The position numbers and the translations under genes were made by a program. This document shows positions 1-8,877 of a stretch of DNA of 38,201 nucleotides, one piece after another. This DNA comes from Dietzia natronolimnaea (GTDB lineage Bacteria > Actinomycetota > Actinomycetes > Mycobacteriales > Mycobacteriaceae). The DNA lies in assembly GCF_002289575.1 (NCBI RefSeq), contig NZ_NTGA01000034.1:1-38201 (forward strand), written 5' to 3'. Each line of letters starts with the position of its first letter. Positions within the stretch are counted from its first letter, which is position 1. Under the pieces are notes generated by a model. It made no database searches. It had not been told where the DNA came from and worked only from the letters and a program-made list of their open reading frames with translations.

Positions 1-39
1 GGACACCCACTTTGTTCAGCAGTCTCCTAGCGGCCGTCG

Positions 40-720
40 TCAGCCGGCAGATCCCGGGCCCGGGGAATCGAGAGCAGCGAGAATCTCGGTCCCCCGGGCC
101 CGGGTCTCGTCGGTGAGGAGGTCCGGGACCCGCGCCAGAGTCAGCGCGGCATCGGCGACCCGTGCCGGCGTGTCGGCCGGTATCGGCGACCGCGTCCGTC
201 GCCGGTAGGTGATGACGTTCTCCACCAGTCCGACGAGCATCGCCACGTCGACGTCGGTCGCGGGCTCCCCCGTCGTGCGTTCGAGCAACACCCGGTATGC
301 CTCGTGCAGTGAGTCGCGGACGTCGTGGAACTCGCTGAACTGGTCGCCGTCGAGAGCCGGTTCGAAGTACAGCACACCCAGGTTCTGCGGATCCTCGTGC
401 AGCAGTCCCGCATCGGCATACGCCAGGGCCCACAACAGCACATGACCCGGGGCGTCGCTCGCGAGCAGTTGGTCGGCGATCCGGTGGGACGGGAGCACCG
501 TGCCGAGCACCAGCCGGAGCAGGATCTCGTCCTTGGATCCGAACCAGTGGTAGACGCTGGCCTGCTGCAGTCCCGCGCCCTCGGCGATGGCCCGGGTGCT
601 GGTCCTGCCGAAGCCCTTGGTGACGAACAGTTCCCCCGCGGCGTGCAGGATGTCCTGCTCGCTTCCGAGTCCGGTCGGCGACCCGGGGGTGCGGCGCGGC
701 CGTCCACGAGTGCTGGTCAC
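40..720 (-). CDS. TetR/AcrR family transcriptional regulator
   Basis: A predicted 226-residue dimeric DNA-binding repressor. The N-terminal helix-turn-helix is clear: ILHAAGELFVTKGFGRTS, then TRAIAEGAGLQQASVYHWF, which is the TetR signature. The C-terminal ligand domain has no recognisable ligand signature. The frame stays open upstream to 948, but TetR homology starts just after a GTG at 720 (protein begins VTSTRGRPRR), so I place the start there. It lies 74 bases downstream of the exporter permease on the same strand and could be co-transcribed with it or have its own promoter. The target is unknown. The fold is near certain; the role is not. Confidence 0.85.
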   Translation of the reverse strand: MTSTRGRPRRTPGSPTGLGSEQDILHAAGELFVTKGFGRTSTRAIAEGAGLQQASVYHWFGSKDEILLRLVLGTVLPSHRIADQLLASDAPGHVLLWALAYADAGLLHEDPQNLGVLYFEPALDGDQFSEFHDVRDSLHEAYRVLLERTTGEPATDVDVAMLVGLVENVITYRRRTRSPIPADTPARVADAALTLARVPDLLTDETRARGTEILAALDSPGPGSAG

Positions 721-794
721 CTGGCAGAGGCTATCAACCGCCGACCGACGACCGGGCAGTGCTCGCCGCCGCCGGCCGAGCGGACCGGACGAGG

Positions 795-2444
795 TCAGCC
801 CGAGACCACCTGCCGACGCCTGAACCCCACCAGTCCTGCGACCCCGAGCGCGCCGGCAATCACGAGGACCAGCAGGAACGGCGCCGGGGCGAACTCCTCC
901 ACCGGGACCGCGGCGAGATGATGCAAGGGCGAGAGCGACCGGAGCCACCCGGGGAAGTCCAGCAGATCGGCGAAGTTAGCCACCAGGAACATCAGCGCGA
1001 CCACCGCCCAGCCGACGGGCGCCGTCAAGCGGGGAAGCCACCCGTAGAGCACCGCGCAGACCCCCAGCACCAGCAGGACCGCCGGGCTGGCGCCGAGGTG
1101 CGAGCCGATCACCCCGCCGACGAGCGAGGTGTCTCCGGTGACCACGGCGGCCGCGGTCGCCGTGCCCACCCCGGTGGCCGCCAGGATGAGCACTGCGCCG
1201 CAGGCCACCACGGCGAGGTGGGCGCCCACCCACGAGGCCCGGCTGACGGGCGTGGCCAGGATCAGGTCGGCGCGGCCCCTGCCCTCCTCGTCCCGGAGGG
1301 ACTGCGTCGCGTACACCACGTACGCGGCGGCGAGGACGGCGATGAACGTCCCGAGGAAGGACACGTACCCGTCGACCAGGCCCCGGGCGCCGAACATGTC
1401 CTGCATCGCCTGCGGCATGTCCCCGCTCGCACTGAGCATGGCGTCGGTGAACGCGCCGTTGACCGTCCCCAGGACCACGATAGCCGCGCCCCACCCGAGA
1501 AGGGCGCCGCGCTGGAGTCGGGCGGCCAGGCCCACCGGCCGTCCGAGCGACCGGCCGGCGTGGGCGGGCCCGGGGCGGGGGGCGAGGAGACTCGCCCCGA
1601 AGTCGCGTCGTGACTGCAGGACGTAGGCGGCGGCCGAACCGACCACGGCGACGACGACGAGGGGCAGCAGCGGCCACCAGCGGTCGTACACGTAGGGAGC
1701 CGTCTGGGCGGGCCACCCCAGGGGCGAGGCCCAGGACAGTGCAGAGCCTCCGACGGCCGCCATGTCGCCGAGGGCTCGGAGGAGGAAGGAGACCCCGAGC
1801 ACCAGCCCGGCCATCCCCGCCGCCGCCCGCGAGTACGCGCTGAGCTGCGCGGTCACCGCCGCTATTCCGGCGAACGCCATCCCCGTGAGCGCGGTGCCCA
1901 GCCCGATGAGGACCGAGCCGAGCGGGGCGTATCCCATAGCGATCGACAGGCCCGCGACCACGGCGAATGCGAGGGCGTTGGTGATCGCGGCGACGATCAG
2001 GGTGGCGGTCAGGGCGGAGTGTCGGCCGGTGACGTTGGCGCGGACCAGCTCGGCGCGGCCGGTCTGCTCCTCGACGCGGGTGTGCCGGGTGACCAGCATG
2101 ATGTTCATGAGCGCGGCCAGGAGGAACAGGTACGGGGCGTAGCCGGCGGCGAAGAACCGCTCGAAGGTGGGGGCGTCCATGCCGAAGGCCGGGCCGGTGA
2201 ACATCCGGCCCACCGGCTGGGTGAACAGGGGCACCACCGCGGCCAGGTCGTCGTCCGTGGGCGCCAGCTGCGGGAGGGCCGCGCCGATGTACACCACGAA
2301 CAGCCCCAGGCCGCCGACCCAGGCCGGGAGCTTGATCCGGTCCCGGCGCAGGAAGAACCGGGCGAGCGTGCCGGTGCCGACCAGCGGGGACCCGGACCCC
2401 GCGGAGCGCGAGGACTCCCGGGTGGCGGTGGACGTGGCGGTCAT
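795..2444 (-). CDS. ABC-2 type exporter permease (polyketide-antibiotic exporter-like)
   Basis: A 549-residue multi-spanning inner-membrane protein, probably 12 helices in two homologous halves. It pairs with the ATPase encoded immediately upstream to form an ABC exporter. Sequence near [17 protein letters not shown] and a matching second-half motif ([15 protein letters not shown]) fits the actinobacterial 'exporter of polyketide antibiotics' permeases (COG3559-like, from memory). The ATG at 2444 overlaps the ATPase stop codon as ATGA, indicating translational coupling. The frame is open further upstream, but that stretch lies inside the ATPase gene. The substrate cannot be read from sequence; drugs, lipids or polyketides are typical for the family. 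Confidence 0.88.
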   Translation of the reverse strand: MTATSTATRESSRSAGSGSPLVGTGTLARFFLRRDRIKLPAWVGGLGLFVVYIGAALPQLAPTDDDLAAVVPLFTQPVGRMFTGPAFGMDAPTFERFFAAGYAPYLFLLAALMNIMLVTRHTRVEEQTGRAELVRANVTGRHSALTATLIVAAITNALAFAVVAGLSIAMGYAPLGSVLIGLGTALTGMAFAGIAAVTAQLSAYSRAAAGMAGLVLGVSFLLRALGDMAAVGGSALSWASPLGWPAQTAPYVYDRWWPLLPLVVVAVVGSAAAYVLQSRRDFGASLLAPRPGPAHAGRSLGRPVGLAARLQRGALLGWGAAIVVLGTVNGAFTDAMLSASGDMPQAMQDMFGARGLVDGYVSFLGTFIAVLAAAYVVYATQSLRDEEGRGRADLILATPVSRASWVGAHLAVVACGAVLILAATGVGTATAAAVVTGDTSLVGGVIGSHLGASPAVLLVLGVCAVLYGWLPRLTAPVGWAVVALMFLVANFADLLDFPGWLRSLSPLHHLAAVPVEEFAPAPFLLVLVIAGALGVAGLVGFRRRQVVSG

Positions 2445-3373
2445 CGCGCAGCCCCCCGCGCCTCGGGGCCGGGTCCAGCTCCGGCCGCATCGCCGTAGTG
2501 GCGCATGAGCAGTTGCTCCAGCGTCGGCGGATGGGCGACCAGCGAGCGGACTCCCAGTGGGGCGAGTACACGGACGGCCTCGTCGACACTGTCCCCGTCG
2601 ACCCGGAAGCGGACCTCGTCGTCGTCGATCTCCACGTCGTGTACACCCTCGACCCGCCGCAGCGCGTCCGCCGGTCGGCCAGTTCGGGCGACCATCGTCG
2701 TGCGGGTCATGTGGCGCAGCTCCTCCAGGCTCCCGGTCTCGACCGTGCGGCCCTGCCGCACGATCGAGATGCGGTCCGCCAGCACCTCGACCTGCGCGAG
2801 GATGTGGCTGGAGAGCAGGACCGTGCGGCCGGCGGCCTTGACCTCGCCGATCGCCTCCTGGAACTCGACCTCCATGAGGGGGTCCAGCCCCGCGGTGGGT
2901 TCGTCGAGCAGGAGCAGCTCCACCTCCGAGGTCAGGGCGGAGATCAGCGCCACCTTCTGCCGGTTGCCCTTGGAGTAGGTGCGGGCCTTCTTGGTGGGGT
3001 CCAGGTCGAAACGCTCGCACAGCGCGTCGCGACGACGCCTGTCGAGCGGGCCACGCAGCCGGGCGAGCAGGTCGATCGCCTCTCCGCCGGTGAGCGTGGG
3101 CCACAGTTCCACGTCCCCGGGCACGTACGCGAGCCGGCGGTGGAGCTCGACGGCGTCGGCCCACGGGTCTCCGTCGAGCAGGCGGACGGTGCCGGCGTCC
3201 GCGCGGAGCAGGCCCAGCAGGACGCGCATGGTGGTGGATTTGCCGGCGCCGTTGGGGCCGAGGAAGCCGTGTACCTCGCCCCGGGCCACCTCGAGGTCCA
3301 GCCCGTCGAGGGCACGCGTGGTGCCGAGCGTCTTGACCAGTCCTCTCGCCGAGATCACGTGGGCGTCCATCAT
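2441..3373 (-). CDS. ABC exporter ATP-binding protein
   Basis: A cytoplasmic ATPase of about 310 residues that powers the adjacent permease. Walker A is GPNGAGKST near residue 40 and Walker B is [13 protein letters not shown]. The usual LSGGQ signature is replaced by YSKGNRQKV, a variant seen in antibiotic-exporter ATPases of this group. The last ~90 residues form the C-terminal extension typical of drug-exporter ATPases. Start choice: GTG at 3379 overlaps the tetR stop as GTGA, but the Shine-Dalgarno GGAAGGA lies only 3 bases from it and 9 bases from the ATG at 3373, so I prefer 3373. It is in one operon with the TetR gene before it and the permease after it. Confidence 0.92.
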   Translation of the reverse strand: MMDAHVISARGLVKTLGTTRALDGLDLEVARGEVHGFLGPNGAGKSTTMRVLLGLLRADAGTVRLLDGDPWADAVELHRRLAYVPGDVELWPTLTGGEAIDLLARLRGPLDRRRRDALCERFDLDPTKKARTYSKGNRQKVALISALTSEVELLLLDEPTAGLDPLMEVEFQEAIGEVKAAGRTVLLSSHILAQVEVLADRISIVRQGRTVETGSLEELRHMTRTTMVARTGRPADALRRVEGVHDVEIDDDEVRFRVDGDSVDEAVRVLAPLGVRSLVAHPPTLEQLLMRHYGDAAGAGPGPEARGAAR

Positions 3374-3375
3374 GT

Positions 3376-4053
3376 TCACCGTTCCTTCCGGGGGTTGTCC
3401 GGGGCGTCAGGCCTGTCAGGGGTGTCGAAGGCGTCCGCGAACCCGTCGGCCGCGCCCGGTTCGAGCAGGCCCTGGCTGAACATCTCCACGACCGGGAGCA
3501 TGTAGGGCGCGAGACTCTCCGGCGGGGCGCTGGTGTCGAGGAAGTCCACGCCGAGCAGCCGGTTCATGTGTTCGTGCAGGACCAGAGCGCCCAGTGACCA
3601 GAGCGTCAGCACGACGACTCGCTCGCGCGGATGGGCGCTGGGCGTGATGAGGCCCGCCTCGACGGCGGCGGCGGTGTACGCCTCGGCGTCGTCGACCATC
3701 TCGTCGATGAGCTGCGCGAGGTGATCGCCGCCCTCCGAGAGGGTGCGGGCCAGGTAGCGCAGCAGCGGGCGACTGTCCTCGATCTGCCGCAGCGACTGGA
3801 GCGGGTCCAGCTGCGGACCTTGCCCCATCGCGGATTCCTTGCCCTGCCGCACCAGCCGCACCACGTGCTCGTCGCAGGCCCGGTGCAGTCGGTCCTTGCT
3901 CCCGAAGTGGTGGAGGATCAGCGCCTGGGAGACCCCCGCCTCGGCGGCGATGGCCTTGAGGCTCGTGCCCTTGACGCCGTGCACACCGAACTTGGAGATC
4001 GCCGCGTCGAGGATGCGGTCGGCCCCGCTGCGGGCCGGGTCGTCGTCGGGCAT
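3376..4053 (-). CDS. TetR family regulator of the ABC exporter operon
   Basis: A 225-residue TetR repressor and first gene of the exporter operon. The HTH is [18 protein letters not shown] followed by [20 protein letters not shown]. The C-terminal half is helical and ligand-binding in type, without a diagnostic motif. The stop overlaps the alternative GTG of the ATPase (GTGA), so repressor and exporter are made from one message. A perfect 9+9 inverted repeat lies 18 bases upstream of the start codon (4071-4092), exactly where an autoregulatory operator would sit. I infer that an exporter substrate relieves repression; this is the usual design for TetR-ABC pairs. Confidence 0.9.
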   Translation of the reverse strand: MPDDDPARSGADRILDAAISKFGVHGVKGTSLKAIAAEAGVSQALILHHFGSKDRLHRACDEHVVRLVRQGKESAMGQGPQLDPLQSLRQIEDSRPLLRYLARTLSEGGDHLAQLIDEMVDDAEAYTAAAVEAGLITPSAHPRERVVVLTLWSLGALVLHEHMNRLLGVDFLDTSAPPESLAPYMLPVVEMFSQGLLEPGAADGFADAFDTPDRPDAPDNPRKER

Positions 4054-4070
4054 GTGGGCCGCCTCTCGTT

Positions 4071-4092
4071 GCTGACTGACTGTTCAGTCAGC
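4071..4092. promoter_or_regulatory. Probable TetR operator (22-bp perfect palindrome)
   Basis: GCTGACTGA, a 4-base spacer CTGT, then TCAGTCAGC: a perfect 9-bp inverted repeat starting 18 bases upstream of the exporter-operon tetR start. Size and position fit a TetR dimer site blocking the promoter. The operator role is inferred. Confidence 0.75.
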
Positions 4093-4185
4093 GTAGGACG
4101 GGCGGCGTGGGGCGTCAACACGCGATGATCATCGCGCCGGGCCGATGGGCCCCGGCTCGGCCGCGGGCGCGCCTTCGACGACGGC

Positions 4186-4284
4186 CTACCGGGAAGGCCG
4201 GATCCGGTCCCAGCCCGCCGTCTCCTCCGCCGCGCGATGCGTCTGCTCGAGGAATCGCAGGAGCATGGCGTCGGGATCCGGCGC
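4186..4284 (-). other. In-frame 3' continuation of the DUF5996 gene beyond a TAG
   Basis: Directly after the TAG at 4285-4287 the same frame runs 32 codons to a second TAG at 4186-4188. It reads APDPDAMLLRFLEQ, then an AAEETAGWDR stretch. From memory, DUF5996 proteins end with this kind of tail (PDPDA, FLQSTYEAA, GWDR). This is therefore the lost or read-through C-terminus, not random sequence. Confidence 0.7.
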
Positions 4285-5091
4285 CTACCGCACGAGGTGG
4301 TACGGCAGGACGTACTCGCCCAGCTCCGAGTGCCAGTACGCGGGGCCCTCGACCGCCGGATGGGTGTCGTATCCCTCGGGGTGGGGATAGGCGTACGCGT
4401 AGAAGATCCCCTCCTCCGCGCCGCCCGGCCAGTACCCCGCGCTCGACACCTCGTCGCTGTAGGCCTCGTGCATGACCCGGTCCGGACAATTCGGGACGCC
4501 GCCGGGGTGTTCGGGGGCGGTGCGTCCGGAGAACCGGGTGACGGCCAGGTCGAACGCACCCCAGAAGAAGTGGACGGGCGAGGACTTCCCACGGAACCCG
4601 CCGCGAAACCTCGAGAGGACTGCGTGCGCGCTGACCAGCGACCTCCAGAAACGGGCCACGGCGTCGGCGTCATACGACCCGTGCGTGGCGTCCTCGGCGA
4701 ACGGGATCACCTCCGGGAGTTCGACTGGGGTCCCGACGATCGGCACATCGAACCCGAGATCACCCAGGTGGCCGGTGTACTCGGCGTAGAAGTCGGCGAC
4801 GCTCCGCGGTCCGAGCGCCATCCGGCGGGTGCTGCCGTCGGTGACGAGGAACAACAGTTCGTGGCTGACGAAGTCGAAGCGGATCTCCAGGCCACGGTGC
4901 TCGGCCACCATGAGGGAAGTGGTGAGCCCCCGCGCGTCCACGTACAGCGGGACACCCCACCAGTGGTTGATGTCCGGGCCGAGGGCCATGCGCGTCTTCC
5001 CGACGATCTGGGTCCACAGGTGGAGTGTGTCGCGGGTGTCGGACCACGAGTCCAGGGGCAGGGCCGGCCAGGGGTCGTCGCGCGTCTCCAT
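4285..5091 (-). CDS. DUF5996 family protein, C-terminus cut by in-frame TAG
   Basis: A predicted soluble protein of 268 residues whose biochemical function is not known to me. Family landmarks are strong: WTQIVGKTRMALGP, NHWWGVPLYVDARGLTTS, SPVHFFWGAFDLAVTRFSGR, then HPGGVPNC and SSAGYWPGG near the end. Start: ATG at 5091 (METRDDPWPALPLDSW) fits where homology begins; the frame is open to 5205 but that overlaps the upstream tetR. The protein stops at YVLPYHLVR because of a TAG, and the missing ~32 residues follow in the same frame (4186-4284). It sits 82 bases downstream of a TetR gene on the same strand. It may be a recent pseudogene, a functional slightly short protein, or a readthrough case. 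Confidence 0.8.
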   Translation of the reverse strand: METRDDPWPALPLDSWSDTRDTLHLWTQIVGKTRMALGPDINHWWGVPLYVDARGLTTSLMVAEHRGLEIRFDFVSHELLFLVTDGSTRRMALGPRSVADFYAEYTGHLGDLGFDVPIVGTPVELPEVIPFAEDATHGSYDADAVARFWRSLVSAHAVLSRFRGGFRGKSSPVHFFWGAFDLAVTRFSGRTAPEHPGGVPNCPDRVMHEAYSDEVSSAGYWPGGAEEGIFYAYAYPHPEGYDTHPAVEGPAYWHSELGEYVLPYHLVR

Positions 5092-5173
5092 CGACTCATG
5101 GTCCCCGATCCGGGGGCCGGAGGACAGCCCCGATTCATGGGCGGCGGGCGGGAGCGATGCCGTCAGCGCGGGG

Positions 5174-5842
5174 TCACAGGACCTCGACCAACTCACGGAG
5201 GGCACGGCGCGCGCTCGCCGCGTCGATGGGCGCCGGGGTGGCCGTCAACTGTGCGGCCAGCCCGTCGAGCGCGGCATGCAGTGCGGTCACCCGTGCCTCG
5301 AGGGCGGGATCCGACAGCTCGGGGATCGTCGCGGTCGAGGCGACCACGCGGTGCCCGTCATCCGGGTCCGCTACGAACGGCGGGACGGGAGTTCCGTGAA
5401 GGTGACCGATCACCCTGCGGCACTGGTGGCGCGCTCCCGCCCACCCGGCCTCGCGCCACCGATCCAGCGCGACCGGAAAGGACGCGGAGCCGGCGACAGC
5501 CGACCATAGGAACCACTCGACGCGGCGAGGTTCGTCGAGGGGGAGAAGCTCTTCCAGCAGCGCACACGCGGCGACCCGTGCACCCTCCGCGGTGGTGGCG
5601 TCATCCAGGGCACGAATCAGGGGCACGAGCCGGCGCGCAGCCGTCGCGGTGACGTCGGCCATCACGTGTTCCAGCAGTGACTCCTGGGTGGGAAAGAAGT
5701 GCCTCACAGCCCCGGCGGACATCTCCGACTCCGTCGCGACACCACGCACCGACGCGGCCTGGAGGCCCCCTCGGGCGATCAACCGCAACGCAGCCTCGAC
5801 GATGTCGCGTTGCCGCAGCCGCCCTTTCACGCTTCGTGCCAT
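5174..5842 (-). CDS. TetR family transcriptional regulator (BetI-like)
   Basis: A 222-residue TetR repressor. The HTH is IVEAALRLIARGGLQAASVR followed by GVATESEMSAGAVRHFFPT. The layout with an RHFFPTQESLLEHV helix and a C-terminal domain around WFLWSAVAGSASFP resembles the BetI C-terminal class. It starts with ATG at 5842 and is divergent from the serine hydrolase (126-base gap). The gap contains only a weak CCACC/GGTGG repeat (5874-5889). The regulated gene could be the hydrolase or the DUF5996 gene downstream; the sequence does not decide. Confidence 0.88.
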   Translation of the reverse strand: MARSVKGRLRQRDIVEAALRLIARGGLQAASVRGVATESEMSAGAVRHFFPTQESLLEHVMADVTATAARRLVPLIRALDDATTAEGARVAACALLEELLPLDEPRRVEWFLWSAVAGSASFPVALDRWREAGWAGARHQCRRVIGHLHGTPVPPFVADPDDGHRVVASTATIPELSDPALEARVTALHAALDGLAAQLTATPAPIDAASARRALRELVEVL

Positions 5843-5968
5843 CCACCCTCCCCGCGTCAGAACCCGGCCTGGCCACCGCCGATGGTGGACGCCCCCGGTC
5901 TTGATATCCCCGACCCGACCACCGTAGTCTCACAAAAACCGACACACCCGTATTGGAAAGTGGGACGT

Positions 5969-7834
5969 ATGCGCCGTTCGGTCCAGCTCTCACTGGTTGC
6001 CGCCCTGACCCTCCTGTCGACACCGGTGACCGCCGACGCCCGATCCGAGAGCGACTCCCTACACGACCGCATCGAGCACATCGCGCACGAGGTCGTGGGC
6101 GGGTCGACCGCCGGCATGGCGGTCTCCGTGGTGGACGGGTCGCGGATCGAACTCCTACGAGCCTGGGGCCACGCGGACGACGATGGCGAACGTCCACTCG
6201 GACCGGACTCGCGTCTCCCCGTCGCCTCGGTCTCCAAAGTCGTCACCTCCCTGACCGCACTCACGCTGCACGAGGAGGGCACCCTGGACCTCGACGCACC
6301 GATCGAGCGATCGAGCGGGGTCCGATTGCGGGACGAACGGGCCACCGTTGACCGGACACCCCTGACGGGGCGGCACCTCCTGACGCACCACGGAGGCCTC
6401 GCCGAGTCGACCCTGATGCCCCCGTCCGTCGACGACGGCGACCTCGATCGCCCCCTGTCCGACTGGCTCGAGCGCCACCCGCCCGTCCCGGGCCACCCCG
6501 CGATCGGGATGCACTACTCGCCCCTCGTCGGCTACGCCCTGCTCGGTGCGGCGATCGAGAACGCTACCGGAACGGACTTCGACCACGCGGCCCGCCGCGC
6601 AGTGCTGGATCCGGTCGGCGCCGACTCCGCGACCTTCGAGGAGTCGACGGATCCGGACGATGCCGTGATCGTCGCGGCGACCGACGGCGGATTCGAGGCC
6701 ACGCCGTGGCCCCGGGTCCCGGAGACCCCCTCGGCCTCACTCCGGTGGTCGGCACGGGACTCCGCCGCCCTTCTCTCGGCGCTGACTGTCCGGGACGGTG
6801 CACTCCCCGAGCGGGTCGTCGAGGAGGCTCGCACGACCAGCGTCAGGCCGCATCACGGCGGCGGCGGTCACACCCAGGTGTTTTTCGAGGACCACCGCCG
6901 GGGTGTCAGGGTGCTCGAACACCCCGGGGCCAACGGGGTGGCCTGGCTCGCGATCGTTCCTGAGGCCGACGTAGGTGTGTTCGTCGCCGTCACCTCCCAC
7001 GAGACCGCCGCGATGGAGGCGACCGACGCGGTCGTCGACGCGGTCGTCGACTGGACGATCGACGCCGGACGTGCGCAACCGGCGCCCGCTGCGCCCGCGC
7101 CGGCGATCATCCCCGGATGGCTGCCGTCGAGCCGGCCGGCGATCCCGACAGGCACCTTCCAGGAACGCCTCTTCACAGGCCACGGACCGGAGAAGGCGCT
7201 GCGCAGCCTGCTGGGGCAGGTCCGAGTGACAGCCGACGGGCACGACCTCCTCATGAAGGGTCGGCGGCTCTCACCCGAGGGCGAAGGGCGGTGGTGCGAC
7301 CAGGCGGGCTGCGTGGCGGGGCGGATCAGCGACTCCGGCATCACGGTGCTCGAACGTGGGGATCGCGGCATGCTCGAGCAGACGCTCACCCCCGCGTCGA
7401 CATGGGACGATCAACGGACCATCGTGGCCGCGTTGGCCGCCTGGGGACTGGTCGTCCTCACCATCGCGATCCGGGCGGTCTGGCGGCTCGTCCGGGGCAT
7501 CCGCGGACGCGCACAAGGCCACTCGCTGGCACCGGGCATTGCGGTCAGCTGGGCCGCCTCCACCACGGCCACCCTGGTCGCCGTGGTCATGGTCCCCCTC
7601 GGCCCGCTCCTATGGGGCTCATCCTCCGCCGCGACGCCCCATGCGGCCGCACTGTGGTCGCTGACCGCATTGGCAACGACCACCGTCGCGCTCGCCCTCG
7701 CATGGGTCATCACCTCCGTCCGCCGATGGCGGACGGTCTCCACACGCCACGTAGTCGCCGCCGGAATGTGCGCCGCCCTGGCCCTGCCGATGCAGATCTA
7801 CCTGGTGGACTGGGGCGTCACCCTGCCAGGGTGA
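5969..7834 (+). CDS. Secreted serine hydrolase (beta-lactamase/PBP4-like) with C-terminal membrane helices
   Basis: A 621-residue protein of the serine beta-lactamase/esterase superfamily (class C/PBP fold). An N-terminal signal segment (RRSVQLSLVAALTLLSTP) is followed by the catalytic SxxK at Ser87-Lys90 (SVSK), a tyrosine motif YSP (usually YxN) near residue 192, and HPG as the third motif (replacing KTG). The last ~150 residues hold about four hydrophobic helices, so the enzyme domain is probably anchored facing outside. Start: ATG at 5969 gives the signal peptide; the longer open frame lies over the divergent tetR. Likely an esterase or peptidase acting on cell-wall or lipid substrates. 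The 3' end overlaps the convergent CGNR gene by 37 bases. Confidence 0.85.
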   Translation: MRRSVQLSLVAALTLLSTPVTADARSESDSLHDRIEHIAHEVVGGSTAGMAVSVVDGSRIELLRAWGHADDDGERPLGPDSRLPVASVSKVVTSLTALTLHEEGTLDLDAPIERSSGVRLRDERATVDRTPLTGRHLLTHHGGLAESTLMPPSVDDGDLDRPLSDWLERHPPVPGHPAIGMHYSPLVGYALLGAAIENATGTDFDHAARRAVLDPVGADSATFEESTDPDDAVIVAATDGGFEATPWPRVPETPSASLRWSARDSAALLSALTVRDGALPERVVEEARTTSVRPHHGGGGHTQVFFEDHRRGVRVLEHPGANGVAWLAIVPEADVGVFVAVTSHETAAMEATDAVVDAVVDWTIDAGRAQPAPAAPAPAIIPGWLPSSRPAIPTGTFQERLFTGHGPEKALRSLLGQVRVTADGHDLLMKGRRLSPEGEGRWCDQAGCVAGRISDSGITVLERGDRGMLEQTLTPASTWDDQRTIVAALAAWGLVVLTIAIRAVWRLVRGIRGRAQGHSLAPGIAVSWAASTTATLVAVVMVPLGPLLWGSSSAATPHAAALWSLTALATTTVALALAWVITSVRRWRTVSTRHVVAAGMCAALALPMQIYLVDWGVTLPG

Positions 7835-8343
7835 GCCCGGTGCCGTTGAACGGCGTCGTGGTTGCCACAGCGGGCGCTGCAGTAGCGCCGCCCACCGTTC
7901 CGGCTGGTGTCGACGAACACCTCGGGGCACCCCGTGCGGAGGCAGGCCCCCAGACGGCCGCCCTCCGACTCGACCGCGAAGATCGCCAGACCCCCGGCGG
8001 TGATGGCCCTGACGCGCTCCACCACGTCGTCGCCGTCGGCCGCGAAATGCAGGTGGGGCTTGTGACCGTCGTGAGTACTGAGGGTCGGCCGCGAAGCCGC
8101 CGACTCCAACAACTCGTTGATCGCGGCGCACGTGCTGTCCACATCCGGGGCCGAGAACGGCACTCTCAGTCGAGACGCCCACTCCCTCAGTCGTTGTGAC
8201 CCTGCCTCGTCGAGATCGGGCCTGCGAACGTTGTGGGCGCGGAGCACCGCGACGGCCGCGCCGGAGTCCCACGACCGCCCGGCGAGAGAGGCCAGCTCCG
8301 CCGCGAGCGTCGGGCCGACCATATTGCCATGGTTGAACTGCAC
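7798..8343 (-). CDS. CGNR zinc-finger protein
   Basis: A 181-residue predicted nucleic-acid-binding protein. The N-terminal ABATE-like domain (MQFNHGNMVGPTLAAELASL) is followed by a C-terminal zinc finger with cysteines in CLRTGC and RRYCSARC. The family's CGNR is CGNH here (RCGNHDAVQRHR), an unusual change of the last position. CGNR proteins are thought to act as stress-related transcription regulators. It ends with one of the few TAG stops in this window. The start is 25 bases from the divergent small gene at 8369, suggesting a shared promoter region. Confidence 0.85.
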   Translation of the reverse strand: MQFNHGNMVGPTLAAELASLAGRSWDSGAAVAVLRAHNVRRPDLDEAGSQRLREWASRLRVPFSAPDVDSTCAAINELLESAASRPTLSTHDGHKPHLHFAADGDDVVERVRAITAGGLAIFAVESEGGRLGACLRTGCPEVFVDTSRNGGRRYCSARCGNHDAVQRHRAHPGRVTPQSTR

Positions 8344-8368
8344 TGACCCATTGCACCACAGTCAGCGC

Positions 8369-8599
8369 ATGACCACAGCAACCCGTTCCACGAGGATCCC
8401 CGACCACCACGCCCCGGCCACGCCACCCGCGGCCCCGGAGGCCCACCACCACCGGTGGGTTCACCGCTCCGCCCACCGCACCAGCGAGGGCACGGTGACC
8501 TACGAGTCCTGTCACTGCGGGGCGCATCGTGTCGTGCGCGCCGGCATGCCGGTCGCCCGGGTGGCCGGTACGCCGCCCACCCGGGCGACCGGCACATGA
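8369..8599 (+). CDS. Small His-rich hypothetical protein
   Basis: A 76-residue protein that I do not recognise by name. It has a histidine cluster (EAHHHRWVHRSAH) and a compact GTVTYESCHCGAHRVV segment with a CxC pair, which could bind metal. Codon third positions are strongly G/C, as in real genes nearby, and it is transcribed divergently from the CGNR gene with only 25 bases between starts. No clear ribosome-binding site is visible, so translation may be leaderless. The frame is open further upstream, but that part lies over the CGNR gene. Confidence 0.55.
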   Translation: MTTATRSTRIPDHHAPATPPAAPEAHHHRWVHRSAHRTSEGTVTYESCHCGAHRVVRAGMPVARVAGTPPTRATGT

Positions 8600-8647
8600 G
8601 GTCCTCGGCCTACAGCGCGGGCGCGGGCGCCGAGCTGAGGAAACGCT

Positions 8648-8826
8648 CAGGTAGGCTCCGGCCCAGTCGGTTCGGTCCCGCCTTCTTTCCCGGATAGCTC
8701 GGGGAGCAGGCAGGGCCGATGCAAAAGGGAATCCGGTGTGAATCCGGAACTGTCCCGCAACGGTGAGAGACCCCAGCGCCCGTGTTCATCACGTGTCATC
8801 TGGTCCTCGAGTCCGATACCTGCCGA
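8648..8826 (+). promoter_or_regulatory. Cobalamin (B12) riboswitch upstream of btuF-like operon
   Basis: The core reads GGGAATCCGGTGTGAATCC followed by GGAACTGTCCCGCAACGGTG (8731-8765), the classic conserved body of the cobalamin aptamer. A 3' box GTCCGATACCTGCC ends at 8824. GGTAGG (8650-8655) pairs with CCTGCC (8819-8824) as a closing stem. It lies 52 bases before the substrate-binding protein gene, so the whole importer operon should be shut off when adenosylcobalamin is abundant. Boundaries are approximate. Confidence 0.93.
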
Positions 8827-8877
8827 CGCAGGGGCGCACACGGCGCTCCTGTCATGACGGCCGAGGAGCCTCTACAG

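Noticed and set aside
759-1613. Long open frames on the plus strand over the exporter genes
   Set aside because: Arg/Gly/Pro-rich composition without motifs; shadows of the real minus-strand permease in GC-rich DNA.
5874-5889. CCACC-N6-GGTGG as operator between tetR and the serine hydrolase
   Set aside because: Only 5-bp arms of common GC-rich sequence; too weak to call.
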